From: Chromatiales bacterium
GTDB lineage: Bacteria; Pseudomonadota; Gammaproteobacteria; Steroidobacterales; GCA-2729495
Reading direction: 5' to 3'
Assembly (NCBI GenBank): GCA_002729495.1
Contig: PBYE01000027.1
Coordinates: forward strand, 1-64,000
DNA length: 64,000 nt
Shown here: in pieces, positions 16,689 through 25,561 of the stretch
Position numbering within the stretch: position 1 is the stretch's first letter
Layout of the letters: each line of letters starts with the position of its first letter
The notes under the pieces: model-generated
What the model was told of the DNA's origin: nothing
The model's input: only the letters and a program-made list of their open reading frames with translations
The model's database searches: none
Program-made: the position numbers and the translations under genes

Positions 16689-17741
16689 ATGACGGACAAG
16701 ATTCTCGGTTTCCCTGACAGCGCCGGGCACAAAGCAAAGCTGCATGACACATTCGCAAGGCCATTGCGCGATCTGCGAATTTCTGTCATGGACCGCTGTA
16801 ACTTTCGCTGCCCGTATTGCATGCCGGAGGACAAGTACCACAAGGACTTTCAGTTCCTGAACAGTGACGAACGCCTGTCATTCAGGGAAATAGTACGGCT
16901 GGCCGAGGTGTTTGCCGGGCTGGGTGTGCACAAGCTGCGCATCACCGGCGGTGAGCCGCTGCTGCGCGCAAACCTGCCCGATCTGGTTGCGGAACTGCGC
17001 AGCGTCGAAGGCATAGACGATATCGCGTTGACCACCAACGGCATACTGCTTGCTCAACATGCAGCGGCACTTAAGGCCGCCGGGCTTGACCGGGTGACCG
17101 TCAGCCTCGATTCACTCGACCCCGACGTGTTTACTCAAATGAGCGGCGGTCGCGGCAGCCACGAGCGGGTTCTGGAAGGTATACACGAGGCCGGGCTGTC
17201 CGGCCTGGCGCCGATCAAGGTCAACGCGGTCGTCAAGCGTGATATCAACGATCATACCGTGCTCGGGATGGTCGAAAAGTTTCGCGGAACCGGGATTATC
17301 GTTCGCTTCATCGAGTACATGGATGTCGGCACGATTAATCACTGGCAGCGTTATGAAGCGGTTCCAGCGCGCGAGCTGGTCGAAAAAATTGGCAAGCAGT
17401 GGCCTATCGTTCCGGCAGAGCGCAATTACCACGGTGAAGTCGCGAGTCGTTATGTATTCGAAGACGGGCAGGGCGAAGTCGGTTTCATTAATTCAGTGAC
17501 AGAGCCGTTTTGCGGTTCGTGTACGCGTGCCCGCTTATCGTCCGACGGCAACCTCTTTACCTGCCTGTTTGCAGGCCAGGGTACGGATCTGCGGGTACTG
17601 CTGCGCGCGGAAGCATCCGACGAGGAACTGCTTGATACGATCAGCGCTGTCTGGAATAAACGTGTGGATCGCTATAGCGAACTGCGCGCACGCGATGCGG
17701 CCCCGGCCGACAAAGTCGAGATGTATTACATCGGGGGCTGA
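16689..17741 (+). CDS. moaA: GTP 3',8-cyclase MoaA
   Basis: 350 residues. The radical-SAM cluster motif CNFRCPYCMP lies near residue 38, RITGGEPLLR near residue 80, the second-cluster cysteines in EPFCGSCTRARLSSDGNLFTC near the end, and the protein ends in Gly-Gly, as required for activity. It converts GTP to 3',8-cyclo-dihydro-GTP, the first step of molybdenum cofactor synthesis. It stands alone on the plus strand, about 46 bp before the acyl-CoA ligase gene. moaC is 20 kb away. Confidence 0.97.
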   Translation: MTDKILGFPDSAGHKAKLHDTFARPLRDLRISVMDRCNFRCPYCMPEDKYHKDFQFLNSDERLSFREIVRLAEVFAGLGVHKLRITGGEPLLRANLPDLVAELRSVEGIDDIALTTNGILLAQHAAALKAAGLDRVTVSLDSLDPDVFTQMSGGRGSHERVLEGIHEAGLSGLAPIKVNAVVKRDINDHTVLGMVEKFRGTGIIVRFIEYMDVGTINHWQRYEAVPARELVEKIGKQWPIVPAERNYHGEVASRYVFEDGQGEVGFINSVTEPFCGSCTRARLSSDGNLFTCLFAGQGTDLRVLLRAEASDEELLDTISAVWNKRVDRYSELRARDAAPADKVEMYYIGG

Positions 17742-17787
17742 AAACCTCAGTACACAAATACATCCGGCCGCTACAGGGGAACCCACG

Positions 17788-19428
17788 ATGCTGCAGGGCT
17801 TGATGATGGACACTCCGCTGCTGATCACCCGGATCATGCGGTTCGCGGATATCAATCATGCCGGACGGGAGATCGTTTCCGTCACGGCGGATAGCCCGCG
17901 CCATCGTTATACCTATGCCGACGCTTTTGTGCGTACCCGGCAACTTGCAAACGCCTTGGCGGGACTCGGGATGCGAGAGGGTGATCGTATTGCCACCTTG
18001 GCCTGGAACGATCACCGGCACCTGGAGCTTTACTACGCGATCTCGTGTTCAGGCAGCGTTTGCCACACGATCAATCCGCGGCTGTTCACCGAGCAGATCG
18101 AATACATTGTGAACCATGCCGAAGACCGGCTGGTCTTCACCGATCCGATGTTTGTACCGTTACTCGAAGAACTTGCAGACAAACTGCCGACGGTCGAGGC
18201 CTATATCGTGCTGACGGATGCGGAACATATGCCCGACACCTCTTTAAAGGGGGCAGTCAGCTACGAAGAACTGCTTGCCGGCGAGCCAGGCGAGTTTGAC
18301 TGGCCCGAGTTCGATGAGAACGCCGCATGTTCGTTGTGTTACACATCCGGCACGACGGGCAACCCGAAAGGTGCGCTGTTTAGTCACCGGGCAACCGTGC
18401 TGCACGCCTATGGCATCTGCCTGCCCGACGTTATGAGTTTTTCGGAGCGCAACTGTGTATTGCCGGTCGTACCCATGTTTCATGTTAATGCCTGGGGTGC
18501 GCCTTACGGCGTCCCGATGACGGGTGCGAAGCTTGTACTGCCGGGGCCGAAAATGGGTGACAGTGAAGCGCTGCATGAACTGATGGAATCGGAAAACGTC
18601 GACTACTCGCTTGGTGTGCCCACCGTCTGGCTGAACCTGCTTGCTTACCTCGAGGAATCGGGACAGACAGCTAACAGTCTGCAGCGCGTCTGTGTCGGCG
18701 GCGCGGCGTGCCCGGCGTCGATCATCGAGACCTTCGACACTAAGCACGATGTTTATGTGCACCACGCCTGGGGAATGACCGAGATGAGCCCGGTCGGGGT
18801 TTACAACAGCCTGAAGACCGGGATGGAAGCCTTGCCCGCAGATGAATTGTTGCAGGTTCGCCTGCGCCAGGGGCGGGGCCTGTTCGGCGTGGAGATGAAA
18901 ATTGTTGATGACAATGGCCAGGAGTTACCGTGGGACGGAGTATCGTTTGGCGCGCTCAAGGTGCGCGGCCCGTGGGTAGTCAGCGCTTACTACAAGGACG
19001 ATCGGCCGGCAGTCGACGCAGACGGCTGGTTCGATACGGGCGATGTCGCGAACATAACACCGGAAGGCTTTATGCAGATCACGGATCGCACCAAGGATGT
19101 GATCAAGTCGGGCGGAGAATGGATCAGCTCGATCGAACTCGAGAACACGGCCGTTAACCACCCAAAGGTGGCCGAAGCCGCGGTGATCGGGATTGCACAC
19201 CCCAAGTGGACAGAACGGCCGTTGCTGGTTGTAGTCATGCGTCCCGGCGAAACAATCAGCCGCGAGGACATGCTGGCCTGGTTCGACGGCAAAGTCGCAA
19301 AGTGGTGGATCCCGGATGACGTAGCCTTTGTCGACGAGTTGCCGCACACCGCGACCGGCAAGCTGAAAAAAATAGCATTGCGTGAACAATTTGCAGATTA
19401 TGAATTCCCGGCCGGCAGCGAGTCCTGA
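17788..19428 (+). CDS. Long/medium-chain fatty-acid--CoA ligase (AMP-dependent)
   Basis: 546-residue acyl-adenylate-forming enzyme. The AMP-binding loop [16 protein letters not shown] lies near residue 190, [11 protein letters not shown] follows, then [40 protein letters not shown], and the catalytic lysine near the end in HTATGKLKK. The [17 protein letters not shown] start fits the medium-chain branch and is preceded by AGGGGAACC. It activates carboxylic acids as CoA thioesters for beta-oxidation. The next gene follows 4 bp after its stop, so it may be cotranscribed with the FAD-linked dehydrogenase. Confidence 0.92.
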   Translation: MLQGLMMDTPLLITRIMRFADINHAGREIVSVTADSPRHRYTYADAFVRTRQLANALAGLGMREGDRIATLAWNDHRHLELYYAISCSGSVCHTINPRLFTEQIEYIVNHAEDRLVFTDPMFVPLLEELADKLPTVEAYIVLTDAEHMPDTSLKGAVSYEELLAGEPGEFDWPEFDENAACSLCYTSGTTGNPKGALFSHRATVLHAYGICLPDVMSFSERNCVLPVVPMFHVNAWGAPYGVPMTGAKLVLPGPKMGDSEALHELMESENVDYSLGVPTVWLNLLAYLEESGQTANSLQRVCVGGAACPASIIETFDTKHDVYVHHAWGMTEMSPVGVYNSLKTGMEALPADELLQVRLRQGRGLFGVEMKIVDDNGQELPWDGVSFGALKVRGPWVVSAYYKDDRPAVDADGWFDTGDVANITPEGFMQITDRTKDVIKSGGEWISSIELENTAVNHPKVAEAAVIGIAHPKWTERPLLVVVMRPGETISREDMLAWFDGKVAKWWIPDDVAFVDELPHTATGKLKKIALREQFADYEFPAGSES

Positions 19429-19432
19429 GCTC

Positions 19433-20842
19433 ATGGATGACCTCATCCGCACCCTTGGCGCAGAGTTGGGCCCGGACGGAGTGCTGACAGGCGACGCTGT
19501 CAGCACCCGGTCGGCGGGCATATGGCGCAGCGATGCAATAGCCGCCCCGGTCATATTCAGGCCCGCGAATACGGAGCAGGTAGCAATGGTGCTTCGGGCA
19601 TGTAACGCGGCGGGACAACCTGTCGTTACCCACGGCGGCCTCACCGGACTCGTCAAGGGGGCGATTGCGACCGAACAGGATGTCATACTTTCCACCGAAC
19701 GGCTGAACGCGATTGAAACCTTAAGCGTTGTCGACCGGACTATGCAGGTGCAGGCGGGTGTCAAACTCGCAGAGGCGCAGGACCGGGCGGAATCGGAAGG
19801 GCTGATGCTCGCGCTCGATATGGGCGCGCGCGGTTCCTGCACCCTGGGCGGCAACGCGGCCACCAACGCGGGCGGTAACCGGGTGATCCGTTACGGCATG
19901 ACCCGCGATAACGTGCTGGGGCTCGAAGCGGTGCTCGCCGATGGCACCGTTGTGTCGTCGCTGAACGGCATGCTGAAGAACAACGCCGGCTACGACCTGA
20001 AGCAACTGTTTATAGGCAGCGAGGGAACGCTCGGGGTTATTACGCGCTTGGTGTTGCGCCTGCGCACCGCCTGGCAAAGTCAGAACACTGCACTGGTTGC
20101 CTGCCAGGATTTCACGGCGGTCACGAGCTTGCTAAGGGGTCTGGATGTGTCACTCGGGGGAACGCTGAGCGCCTATGAAGTGCTCTGGCAGAATTACTAC
20201 AAGCTCGTAGCGGGTGACAACCCGCCACTATCAACTGATTATCCGTATTACGTCCTGGTCGAAGCACTGGGTGCAGACATCACTGCCGATCATGAACGTT
20301 TCCTGGGTGCGATCTCTGCCGCTATCGACAACAAGCTGGTTGCCGATGCGGTGGTCTGCAAGTCGGGTGCGGAGCGCGAGGCGTTGTGGCAATTGCGCGA
20401 TAACGTGGACAGGACGATGGATTGCGGTCCCGTGTTTATATTCGACGTGAGTTTGCGGTTGTCACACATGGAAGCCTACGTCGACACGGTGCTGGAACGT
20501 TTGCGTGCCGAATGGGCCGGTTCGGATTACCACATCTGGGTATTCGGCCATGCGGGCGACGGCAACCTGCATTTTGTCTGTGCGATGGGCGACCGCGAGC
20601 AGGCAACGCGGGATCGCGTCGAGCGTGCCGTGTACGAGCCACTGGCACAGATCAGGGGTTCGGTTTCCGGTGAACACGGCATAGGGCTCGAGAAGAAACG
20701 CTGGTTGACAACCAGTCGCACGCCCGAGGAAATCGCGCTGATGCAAGCTTTGAAGCAGGCACTGGACCCCAGGGGCATACTCAACCCCAACCGCGTATTC
20801 GATCTAAGTGGTGCGAACGCTGACGCGAGCGAAGATGGTTAG
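19433..20842 (+). CDS. FAD-linked 2-hydroxyacid dehydrogenase (GlcD/D2HGDH-like)
   Basis: About 469 residues. N-terminal FAD-binding PCMH domain (VVTHGGLTGLVKGA, GARGSCTLGGNAATNAGG, NNAGYDLKQLFIGSEGTLGVIT) and C-terminal FAD-oxidase domain with the metal/substrate HxGDGNLH motif (GHAGDGNLHFV) and GEHGIG. This matches D-lactate or D-2-hydroxyglutarate dehydrogenase-type enzymes. The frame is open back to 19382; I chose the ATG at 19433 because it clears the upstream gene, but an ATG at 19400 is also possible. The stop overlaps the fdhD start by 8 bp. Substrate undetermined. Confidence 0.88.
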   Translation: MDDLIRTLGAELGPDGVLTGDAVSTRSAGIWRSDAIAAPVIFRPANTEQVAMVLRACNAAGQPVVTHGGLTGLVKGAIATEQDVILSTERLNAIETLSVVDRTMQVQAGVKLAEAQDRAESEGLMLALDMGARGSCTLGGNAATNAGGNRVIRYGMTRDNVLGLEAVLADGTVVSSLNGMLKNNAGYDLKQLFIGSEGTLGVITRLVLRLRTAWQSQNTALVACQDFTAVTSLLRGLDVSLGGTLSAYEVLWQNYYKLVAGDNPPLSTDYPYYVLVEALGADITADHERFLGAISAAIDNKLVADAVVCKSGAEREALWQLRDNVDRTMDCGPVFIFDVSLRLSHMEAYVDTVLERLRAEWAGSDYHIWVFGHAGDGNLHFVCAMGDREQATRDRVERAVYEPLAQIRGSVSGEHGIGLEKKRWLTTSRTPEEIALMQALKQALDPRGILNPNRVFDLSGANADASEDG

Positions 20843-21695
20843 TGCGAAACATACATCCATGACCGAGGTGTCGGTCAAAAAGATCGGTCCCGCCGGCATC
20901 GCGGCCGCCGAGGACAGCCTCGTTACCGAGGAACCCTTAGGATTGCGGCTGGCATGGATGACCGGAGACGGGGAAGTCGTACACGACATTGCCGTAACCA
21001 TGCGTACGCCGGCGAATGACTTCGATCTTGCGCTCGGCTTTTTGTTCACCGAAGGTTTTATAGGCTCGGTCGACCAGGTGGCAGGAATTGCTTGGGAAAC
21101 AGATACAAAGGGTGTGGAGCAGTCCAATTCACTAAAGGTTAGTTTGCATGCCGCGCCTGAAGTTGACCCGGCGGCTTTACAACGGAACTTCTTTGTTACG
21201 TCCTCGTGCGGTATTTGCGGTAAAGCTTCGATTGATGCCATCAGCGCACAGGCACCATTCCCCGTTCGCGGCGAGTCGTTGCGGGTTAGCGCCGAATCGC
21301 TTAACCGTCTGCCGGAGCAGCTGACTGCAGGCCAGCGTATTTTTGCGGGCACAGGCAGCATTCATGCGGCAGCATTGTTTGATGCCGATGGTTTAACCGG
21401 CGACATATACGAAGATGTGGGCCGCCACAATGCCGTCGACAAACTCATCGGCGCAAATTTACGTGCGGCAAAACTGCCATTATGGAACTTCGGCGTAATC
21501 GTCAGCGGCCGCGCGAGTTTTGAGCTGGTGCAAAAGGCGCGCATGGCCGGGATACCCATGCTGGTTGCGGTAGGCGCACCTTCCAGCCTGGCCGTGGAAC
21601 TGGCCTGGGAGTCCAGAATGACACTTGCCGGGTTTCTGCGTGACGGCCGCTTTAATGTATATGCGGGGCCTGCAAGGATAGTGACGGGCGACTAA
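20835..21695 (+). CDS. fdhD: Formate dehydrogenase accessory sulfurtransferase FdhD
   Basis: 286 residues. Sulfur-carrying cysteines lie in TSSCGICGKASIDAI, with AGTGSIHAAALFD and EDVGRHNAVDKLIG, and a late VSGRASFELVQKA. It passes sulfur from IscS to the molybdenum bis-MGD cofactor before insertion into formate dehydrogenase. The start is taken at ATG 20835, overlapping the preceding stop; an ATG at 20859 is a possible alternative. No formate dehydrogenase gene is in the window, so its client must be elsewhere. Confidence 0.95.
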   Translation: MVSAKHTSMTEVSVKKIGPAGIAAAEDSLVTEEPLGLRLAWMTGDGEVVHDIAVTMRTPANDFDLALGFLFTEGFIGSVDQVAGIAWETDTKGVEQSNSLKVSLHAAPEVDPAALQRNFFVTSSCGICGKASIDAISAQAPFPVRGESLRVSAESLNRLPEQLTAGQRIFAGTGSIHAAALFDADGLTGDIYEDVGRHNAVDKLIGANLRAAKLPLWNFGVIVSGRASFELVQKARMAGIPMLVAVGAPSSLAVELAWESRMTLAGFLRDGRFNVYAGPARIVTGD

Positions 21696-21788
21696 AACGC
21701 GACCTGGCTCAAGCGGTGCATTCCGCCGGTCTGCTAGTATTGGCGTTCAGAACTGAGCCTGCCAGTTTGTTTCTTAAAGGATTTTCTG

Positions 21789-22769
21789 TTGCCCCTCCCC
21801 CGAAATGCCATTCGCCAGTTGCTGGTGTGTATCCTGCTCAGTGTCATGTTTTATGCCGCCTGGGCGGCCTATGGCGGGATGGGAGATGTCTGGGCCGCTG
21901 CAAAGCTGTTGGGCCCGGATGGCTGGGCAATAATCCTGGGCCTGTCGCTGATCAATTACCTGCTGCGCTTCATCCGCTGGGACTATTACCTGCGACGGCT
22001 CGGTTACCAGGTGCCGACCGGCGCCAATATCTCGGCTTACCTGGCGGGGTTCGGACTCACCACGACGCCGGGCAAAGTGGGGGAGGCCGTTCGATCGGTT
22101 TACCTTAAGCGTTTTAATGTCCGTTACATTCACAGCCTGTCGGCCTTTTTTGTCGAGCGATTGATCGACTTGATATCCATGATCATCGTCGCGTCGCTGG
22201 CCGCTTATGCTTTCGAAAATATGCGCTGGCTTGTCGGCGTTACCTTCGTGAGTGTTGTTGCGGTGTTGCCCCTGATGCACAGCCAGGCACTTTACGGGTG
22301 GTTGGATCGCCTGCGCCAGGGACTCAGGTCGGCGCGGCTGCGCTCCATGGGCGAGCATTTTCTGAACATGTTGAGTTCGTCCGTCGAACTGCTGCGCTCG
22401 GCTCCGCTTTACGCGGGACTGGCCATAGGCCTGCTTGCCTGGGCGGCCGAGGGTTACGCCCTGTATGTCGTTCTGGACCGCATGGGGGCGGAAACACCGT
22501 TTATGCTTGCCGCCGGAATATACGGTGTCAGCATACTTGCGGGGGTTGTGTCATTTATTCCCGGTGGCCTGGGTGGAACTGAACTGGTTATGGGCTCGCT
22601 GCTTATCCTGAGCGGGGTAGATGCGCCACTGGCCGTTTCTGCCGTCATAATATGCAGGCTGGCAACGCTCTGGTTTGCGGTCGCTATCGGGCTCACATTC
22701 CTGGTTGGTATAGAGTTTGGCGGTCAGGGCGGCATAGCCATTGATGAGTTGAAAGGGGATTCGGATTAA
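21789..22769 (+). CDS. Flippase-like membrane protein (LPG synthase TM / UPF0104 family)
   Basis: 326 residues, seven or eight hydrophobic segments, with the family landmarks RFIRWDYYLRRLG, GLTTTPGKVGEAVRS (the conserved TPGK-GE loop), SAFFVERLIDL, and a C-terminal SFIPGGLGGTE. The family includes the membrane domain of lysylphosphatidylglycerol synthase and AglD-like proteins, and is suspected to flip or modify lipid-linked sugars. A TTG start at 21789 with AAAGGA seven bases upstream fits best. The next gene begins at the base after its stop codon. In an operon making a polyprenyl-phosphate sugar, a flippase or transfer role is plausible (inference). Confidence 0.85.
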   Translation: MPLPRNAIRQLLVCILLSVMFYAAWAAYGGMGDVWAAAKLLGPDGWAIILGLSLINYLLRFIRWDYYLRRLGYQVPTGANISAYLAGFGLTTTPGKVGEAVRSVYLKRFNVRYIHSLSAFFVERLIDLISMIIVASLAAYAFENMRWLVGVTFVSVVAVLPLMHSQALYGWLDRLRQGLRSARLRSMGEHFLNMLSSSVELLRSAPLYAGLAIGLLAWAAEGYALYVVLDRMGAETPFMLAAGIYGVSILAGVVSFIPGGLGGTELVMGSLLILSGVDAPLAVSAVIICRLATLWFAVAIGLTFLVGIEFGGQGGIAIDELKGDSD

Positions 22770-24236
22770 GTGGACGAGGCGCACAACAAGCCGATGGTCG
22801 TCGATCTGGACGGCACCCTGATTCGTACAGACTGTCTGCATGAATCGGTGTTCGTGCTGCTGAAGATCAACCCCTTTTACCTTCTTCTGCTGCCGCTGTG
22901 GCTATTCCGCGGTAAAGCACACCTGAAGCAGATGATTGCGAACCGGGCCGAGCTGCAGGCCAGCCTGTTGCCCTACCATCCCGAGTTTCTTGAATACCTG
23001 CGGGAACAGCATAAAGGAGGACGCCGCCTGGTGCTGGCAACCGCGTCCAACGAACGCTATGCGCACGGCGTAGCCGAATACCTGGGTATTTTTTCCGATG
23101 TACTGGGTAGCACGCTCAGCGAAAACCTGTCAGGTGCAACCAAGCTTGCGCGCATCCAGTCCCTGCTTGCCGGTGGTTTTGCCTATGCAGGTAATTCATC
23201 GGTCGACGTGTCGCTCTGGCAGGCTGCCGATGAGGCGGTGCTCGTAAATGTGGCGCCGGGCGTACGCCGCAGGGCTGAGGCCAGCACGGAGGTAGTGAAG
23301 GAGTTTTCGGCCAGGCCGAATCACCTCCGGTGCCTGATAAGGGCAATGCGCCCGCACCAGTGGCTCAAGAACCTGTTGCTGTTTGTACCGCTGGTTCTTT
23401 CGCATCAGCTTGGCGACCCCCAGTTGGTAATACAGACCCTGCTTGGGTTTTTGGCATTCTGTTTCTGCGCTTCGAGTGTTTACCTGTTAAATGACCTTCT
23501 GGACCTGGCTTCAGATCGGCAGCACCCGAATAAACGCTTCCGTCCCTTTGCGGCCGGTGATTCGCCTATCGCGCACGGAGTTGTTGCGATGATCGTTTTG
23601 CTGGTGATGGCCATAAGCATTGCTTCTGTACTGCCGAGGTTTTTCATCTGGGTACTGGGTATCTATTACCTCTCCACCATGGCGTATTCACTGTGGCTGA
23701 AGCGTGCTTCCCTCATCGATGGTCTCGTGCTGGCGGGTTTGTATACGCTCCGGCTTATCGCTGGTGCTGCCGCGATTTCGGTCGCACCAACATTCTGGTT
23801 GCTGGCCTTTTCGATTTTCCTGTTCCTGAGTCTCGCGCTTATAAAACGGCACTCAGAATTACAGCTTGTACACGCTGATGGGCAGGAAAATCTTGTGGGC
23901 AGGGCATACAGGTCGGTGGATACGGAAACCCTGGCGCAACTCGGTACTTCCAGTGGCTACCTCTCCGTACTCGTGCTGGCCCTGTACATAAACAGCGACA
24001 AGGTTGCCGATATGTATGCACGGCCTGAGGCACTCTGGATACTCTGCCCGATGATGCTGTACTGGATCAGCCGCATGTGGCTACTCACCCGGCGTGGCGA
24101 AATGCATGACGATCCGGTGGTATTCACGGTCCAGGACGTCCGTACCTGGTGGCTGGCGTTGTTTGCACTAATTTCTTATGGAACAGCTACTTATTGGGAA
24201 CAGGTAAGGCCGTTCCTTAGCCCCATCCTCGATTGA
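22770..24236 (+). CDS. HAD phosphatase-UbiA prenyltransferase fusion, DPPR-synthase-like
   Basis: 488 residues in two domains. Residues 1-185 are a HAD hydrolase (VVDLDGTLIRTD motif I, LATAS motif II, YAGNSSVDVSLW motif IV). Residues about 190-488 are a UbiA-type membrane prenyltransferase with RPHQWLKNLLLFVPL and NDLLDLASDRQHPNKRFRP, closely resembling as I recall it the mycobacterial decaprenyl-phosphate phosphoribosyltransferase (Rv3806c). The prenyltransferase would join PRPP to polyprenyl phosphate; the HAD domain would remove the 5-phosphate. GTG start immediately after the flippase stop. The DprE1-like gene starts 2 bp after its stop. Ubiquinone-type UbiA is unlikely given the KRFRP motif. 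Confidence 0.87.
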   Translation: MDEAHNKPMVVDLDGTLIRTDCLHESVFVLLKINPFYLLLLPLWLFRGKAHLKQMIANRAELQASLLPYHPEFLEYLREQHKGGRRLVLATASNERYAHGVAEYLGIFSDVLGSTLSENLSGATKLARIQSLLAGGFAYAGNSSVDVSLWQAADEAVLVNVAPGVRRRAEASTEVVKEFSARPNHLRCLIRAMRPHQWLKNLLLFVPLVLSHQLGDPQLVIQTLLGFLAFCFCASSVYLLNDLLDLASDRQHPNKRFRPFAAGDSPIAHGVVAMIVLLVMAISIASVLPRFFIWVLGIYYLSTMAYSLWLKRASLIDGLVLAGLYTLRLIAGAAAISVAPTFWLLAFSIFLFLSLALIKRHSELQLVHADGQENLVGRAYRSVDTETLAQLGTSSGYLSVLVLALYINSDKVADMYARPEALWILCPMMLYWISRMWLLTRRGEMHDDPVVFTVQDVRTWWLALFALISYGTATYWEQVRPFLSPILD

Positions 24237-24238
24237 TC

Positions 24239-25561
24239 GTGGCTGATACGCTTTACACATCCTGGGGCCGTTTCCCGCAAATTGCTCAGCAGGGTCTGCG
24301 CCTGGCCTGGCGTGGGGACGAGTTGCCCGAGCCCCTCGAGGGAACTTCCAGCCTGCTGCCTTACGGTAACGGCCGCAGTTACGGCGACGTTTGCCTGAAC
24401 CGTGGCGGCACCGTAATCGATACACGTTCGCTGAACCGTTTCGTAAGTTTTGATGCTGAAACCGGGGTACTGAGGTGCGAGTCCGGTGTGCTGCTTTCGC
24501 AGATTCTGGAACTGTGCGTTCCGAAGGGCTGGTTTTTGCCAGTCAGTCCCGGCACCCGCTACGTCACCATCGGGGGGGCGTTGGCTAATGATGTGCATGG
24601 CAAGAACCATCACAAGGCAGGTACCCTGGGTTGTCATGTTCGGGCGCTGGAACTGCTGCGGTCGGATGGTTCGCGGCAGCTGTGCACACCGGATGAAAAT
24701 GCAGACCTGTTTGCAGCCACCATCGGCGGACTCGGCCTGACGGGCCTGGTTACATGGGTCGAGATCGCGCTGCGTAAAATCGACGGGCCGCTGCTGCGGG
24801 AAGAGAGCATCAAGTTTGCGAACCTGCAAGAGTTTTTCAGGCTCTCCGAGTTGTCTGACGCCGACTATGAATACACCGTGGCATGGATCGACTGTATCGC
24901 CAAGGGCGCATCACTCGGCCGTGGTTTGTTCGCCCGCGCGAACCATACGGACAGCAAAAGCCAGGTGGTTGACGTGGACCGCGGGGCGCGGGTATCCGTG
25001 CCATTTCAGCCACCGTTTTCCCTCATCAATCGTTTAAGCCTCAAGAGTTTCAATGCATTCTGGTACATGCGGCAACGGCAGAAGCAGCACACCCGAACGA
25101 TTCACCACCGGCCGTTTTTCTACCCGCTGGATACGATAGGCGACTGGAACCATATTTATGGTCCCCGGGGGATGCTGCAGTACCAGTGCGTGTTGCCGGG
25201 CGAGGACGGGCGCGCCGTGCTTAGAAACATGCTGAGTGATATTGCGAGTAAGGGCAGCGGTTCCTTCCTCGTCGTGCTGAAAATATTTGGTGACCGGGAG
25301 TCGCCCGGTATGCTGTCTTTTCCACGCCCGGGCGTGACGCTGGCACTGGATTTTCCGAACACCCCCGATGTGTTTCGCCAGCTCGACAGGCTGGACGCGA
25401 TGACCCGGGAGGTGGGAGGCGCGGTTTATCCTGCGAAGGATGCACGTATGAGTGCTGAAAGTTTTCAGAGCTATTTTCCACGCTGGAAAGAATTTGCAGG
25501 CTTCGTTGACCCTGCCTTTTCATCCAGCTTCTGGCGCCGGGTGACCGGCGACAAGCTATGA
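24239..25561 (+). CDS. DprE1-like FAD-dependent decaprenylphosphoryl-ribose oxidase
   Basis: 440-residue VAO-fold flavoprotein. YGNGRSYGDVCLNRGG, VHGKNHHKAGTLGCHV and the C-terminal VYPAKDARMSAESFQSYFP correspond to DprE1 landmarks, the last including the active-site lysine. DprE1 oxidises the 2' carbon of polyprenylphosphoryl-ribose. The cysteine that benzothiazinones attack in Mycobacterium (in ICVDFP) is alanine here (TLALDFP). GTG start at 24239; a TTG 6 bp upstream is less likely. The stop overlaps the next start by 4 bp, coupling it to the DprE2-like gene exactly as the two-step epimerisation would require. Location: cytoplasmic or periplasmic face of the membrane, no signal peptide. 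Confidence 0.88.
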   Translation: MADTLYTSWGRFPQIAQQGLRLAWRGDELPEPLEGTSSLLPYGNGRSYGDVCLNRGGTVIDTRSLNRFVSFDAETGVLRCESGVLLSQILELCVPKGWFLPVSPGTRYVTIGGALANDVHGKNHHKAGTLGCHVRALELLRSDGSRQLCTPDENADLFAATIGGLGLTGLVTWVEIALRKIDGPLLREESIKFANLQEFFRLSELSDADYEYTVAWIDCIAKGASLGRGLFARANHTDSKSQVVDVDRGARVSVPFQPPFSLINRLSLKSFNAFWYMRQRQKQHTRTIHHRPFFYPLDTIGDWNHIYGPRGMLQYQCVLPGEDGRAVLRNMLSDIASKGSGSFLVVLKIFGDRESPGMLSFPRPGVTLALDFPNTPDVFRQLDRLDAMTREVGGAVYPAKDARMSAESFQSYFPRWKEFAGFVDPAFSSSFWRRVTGDKL

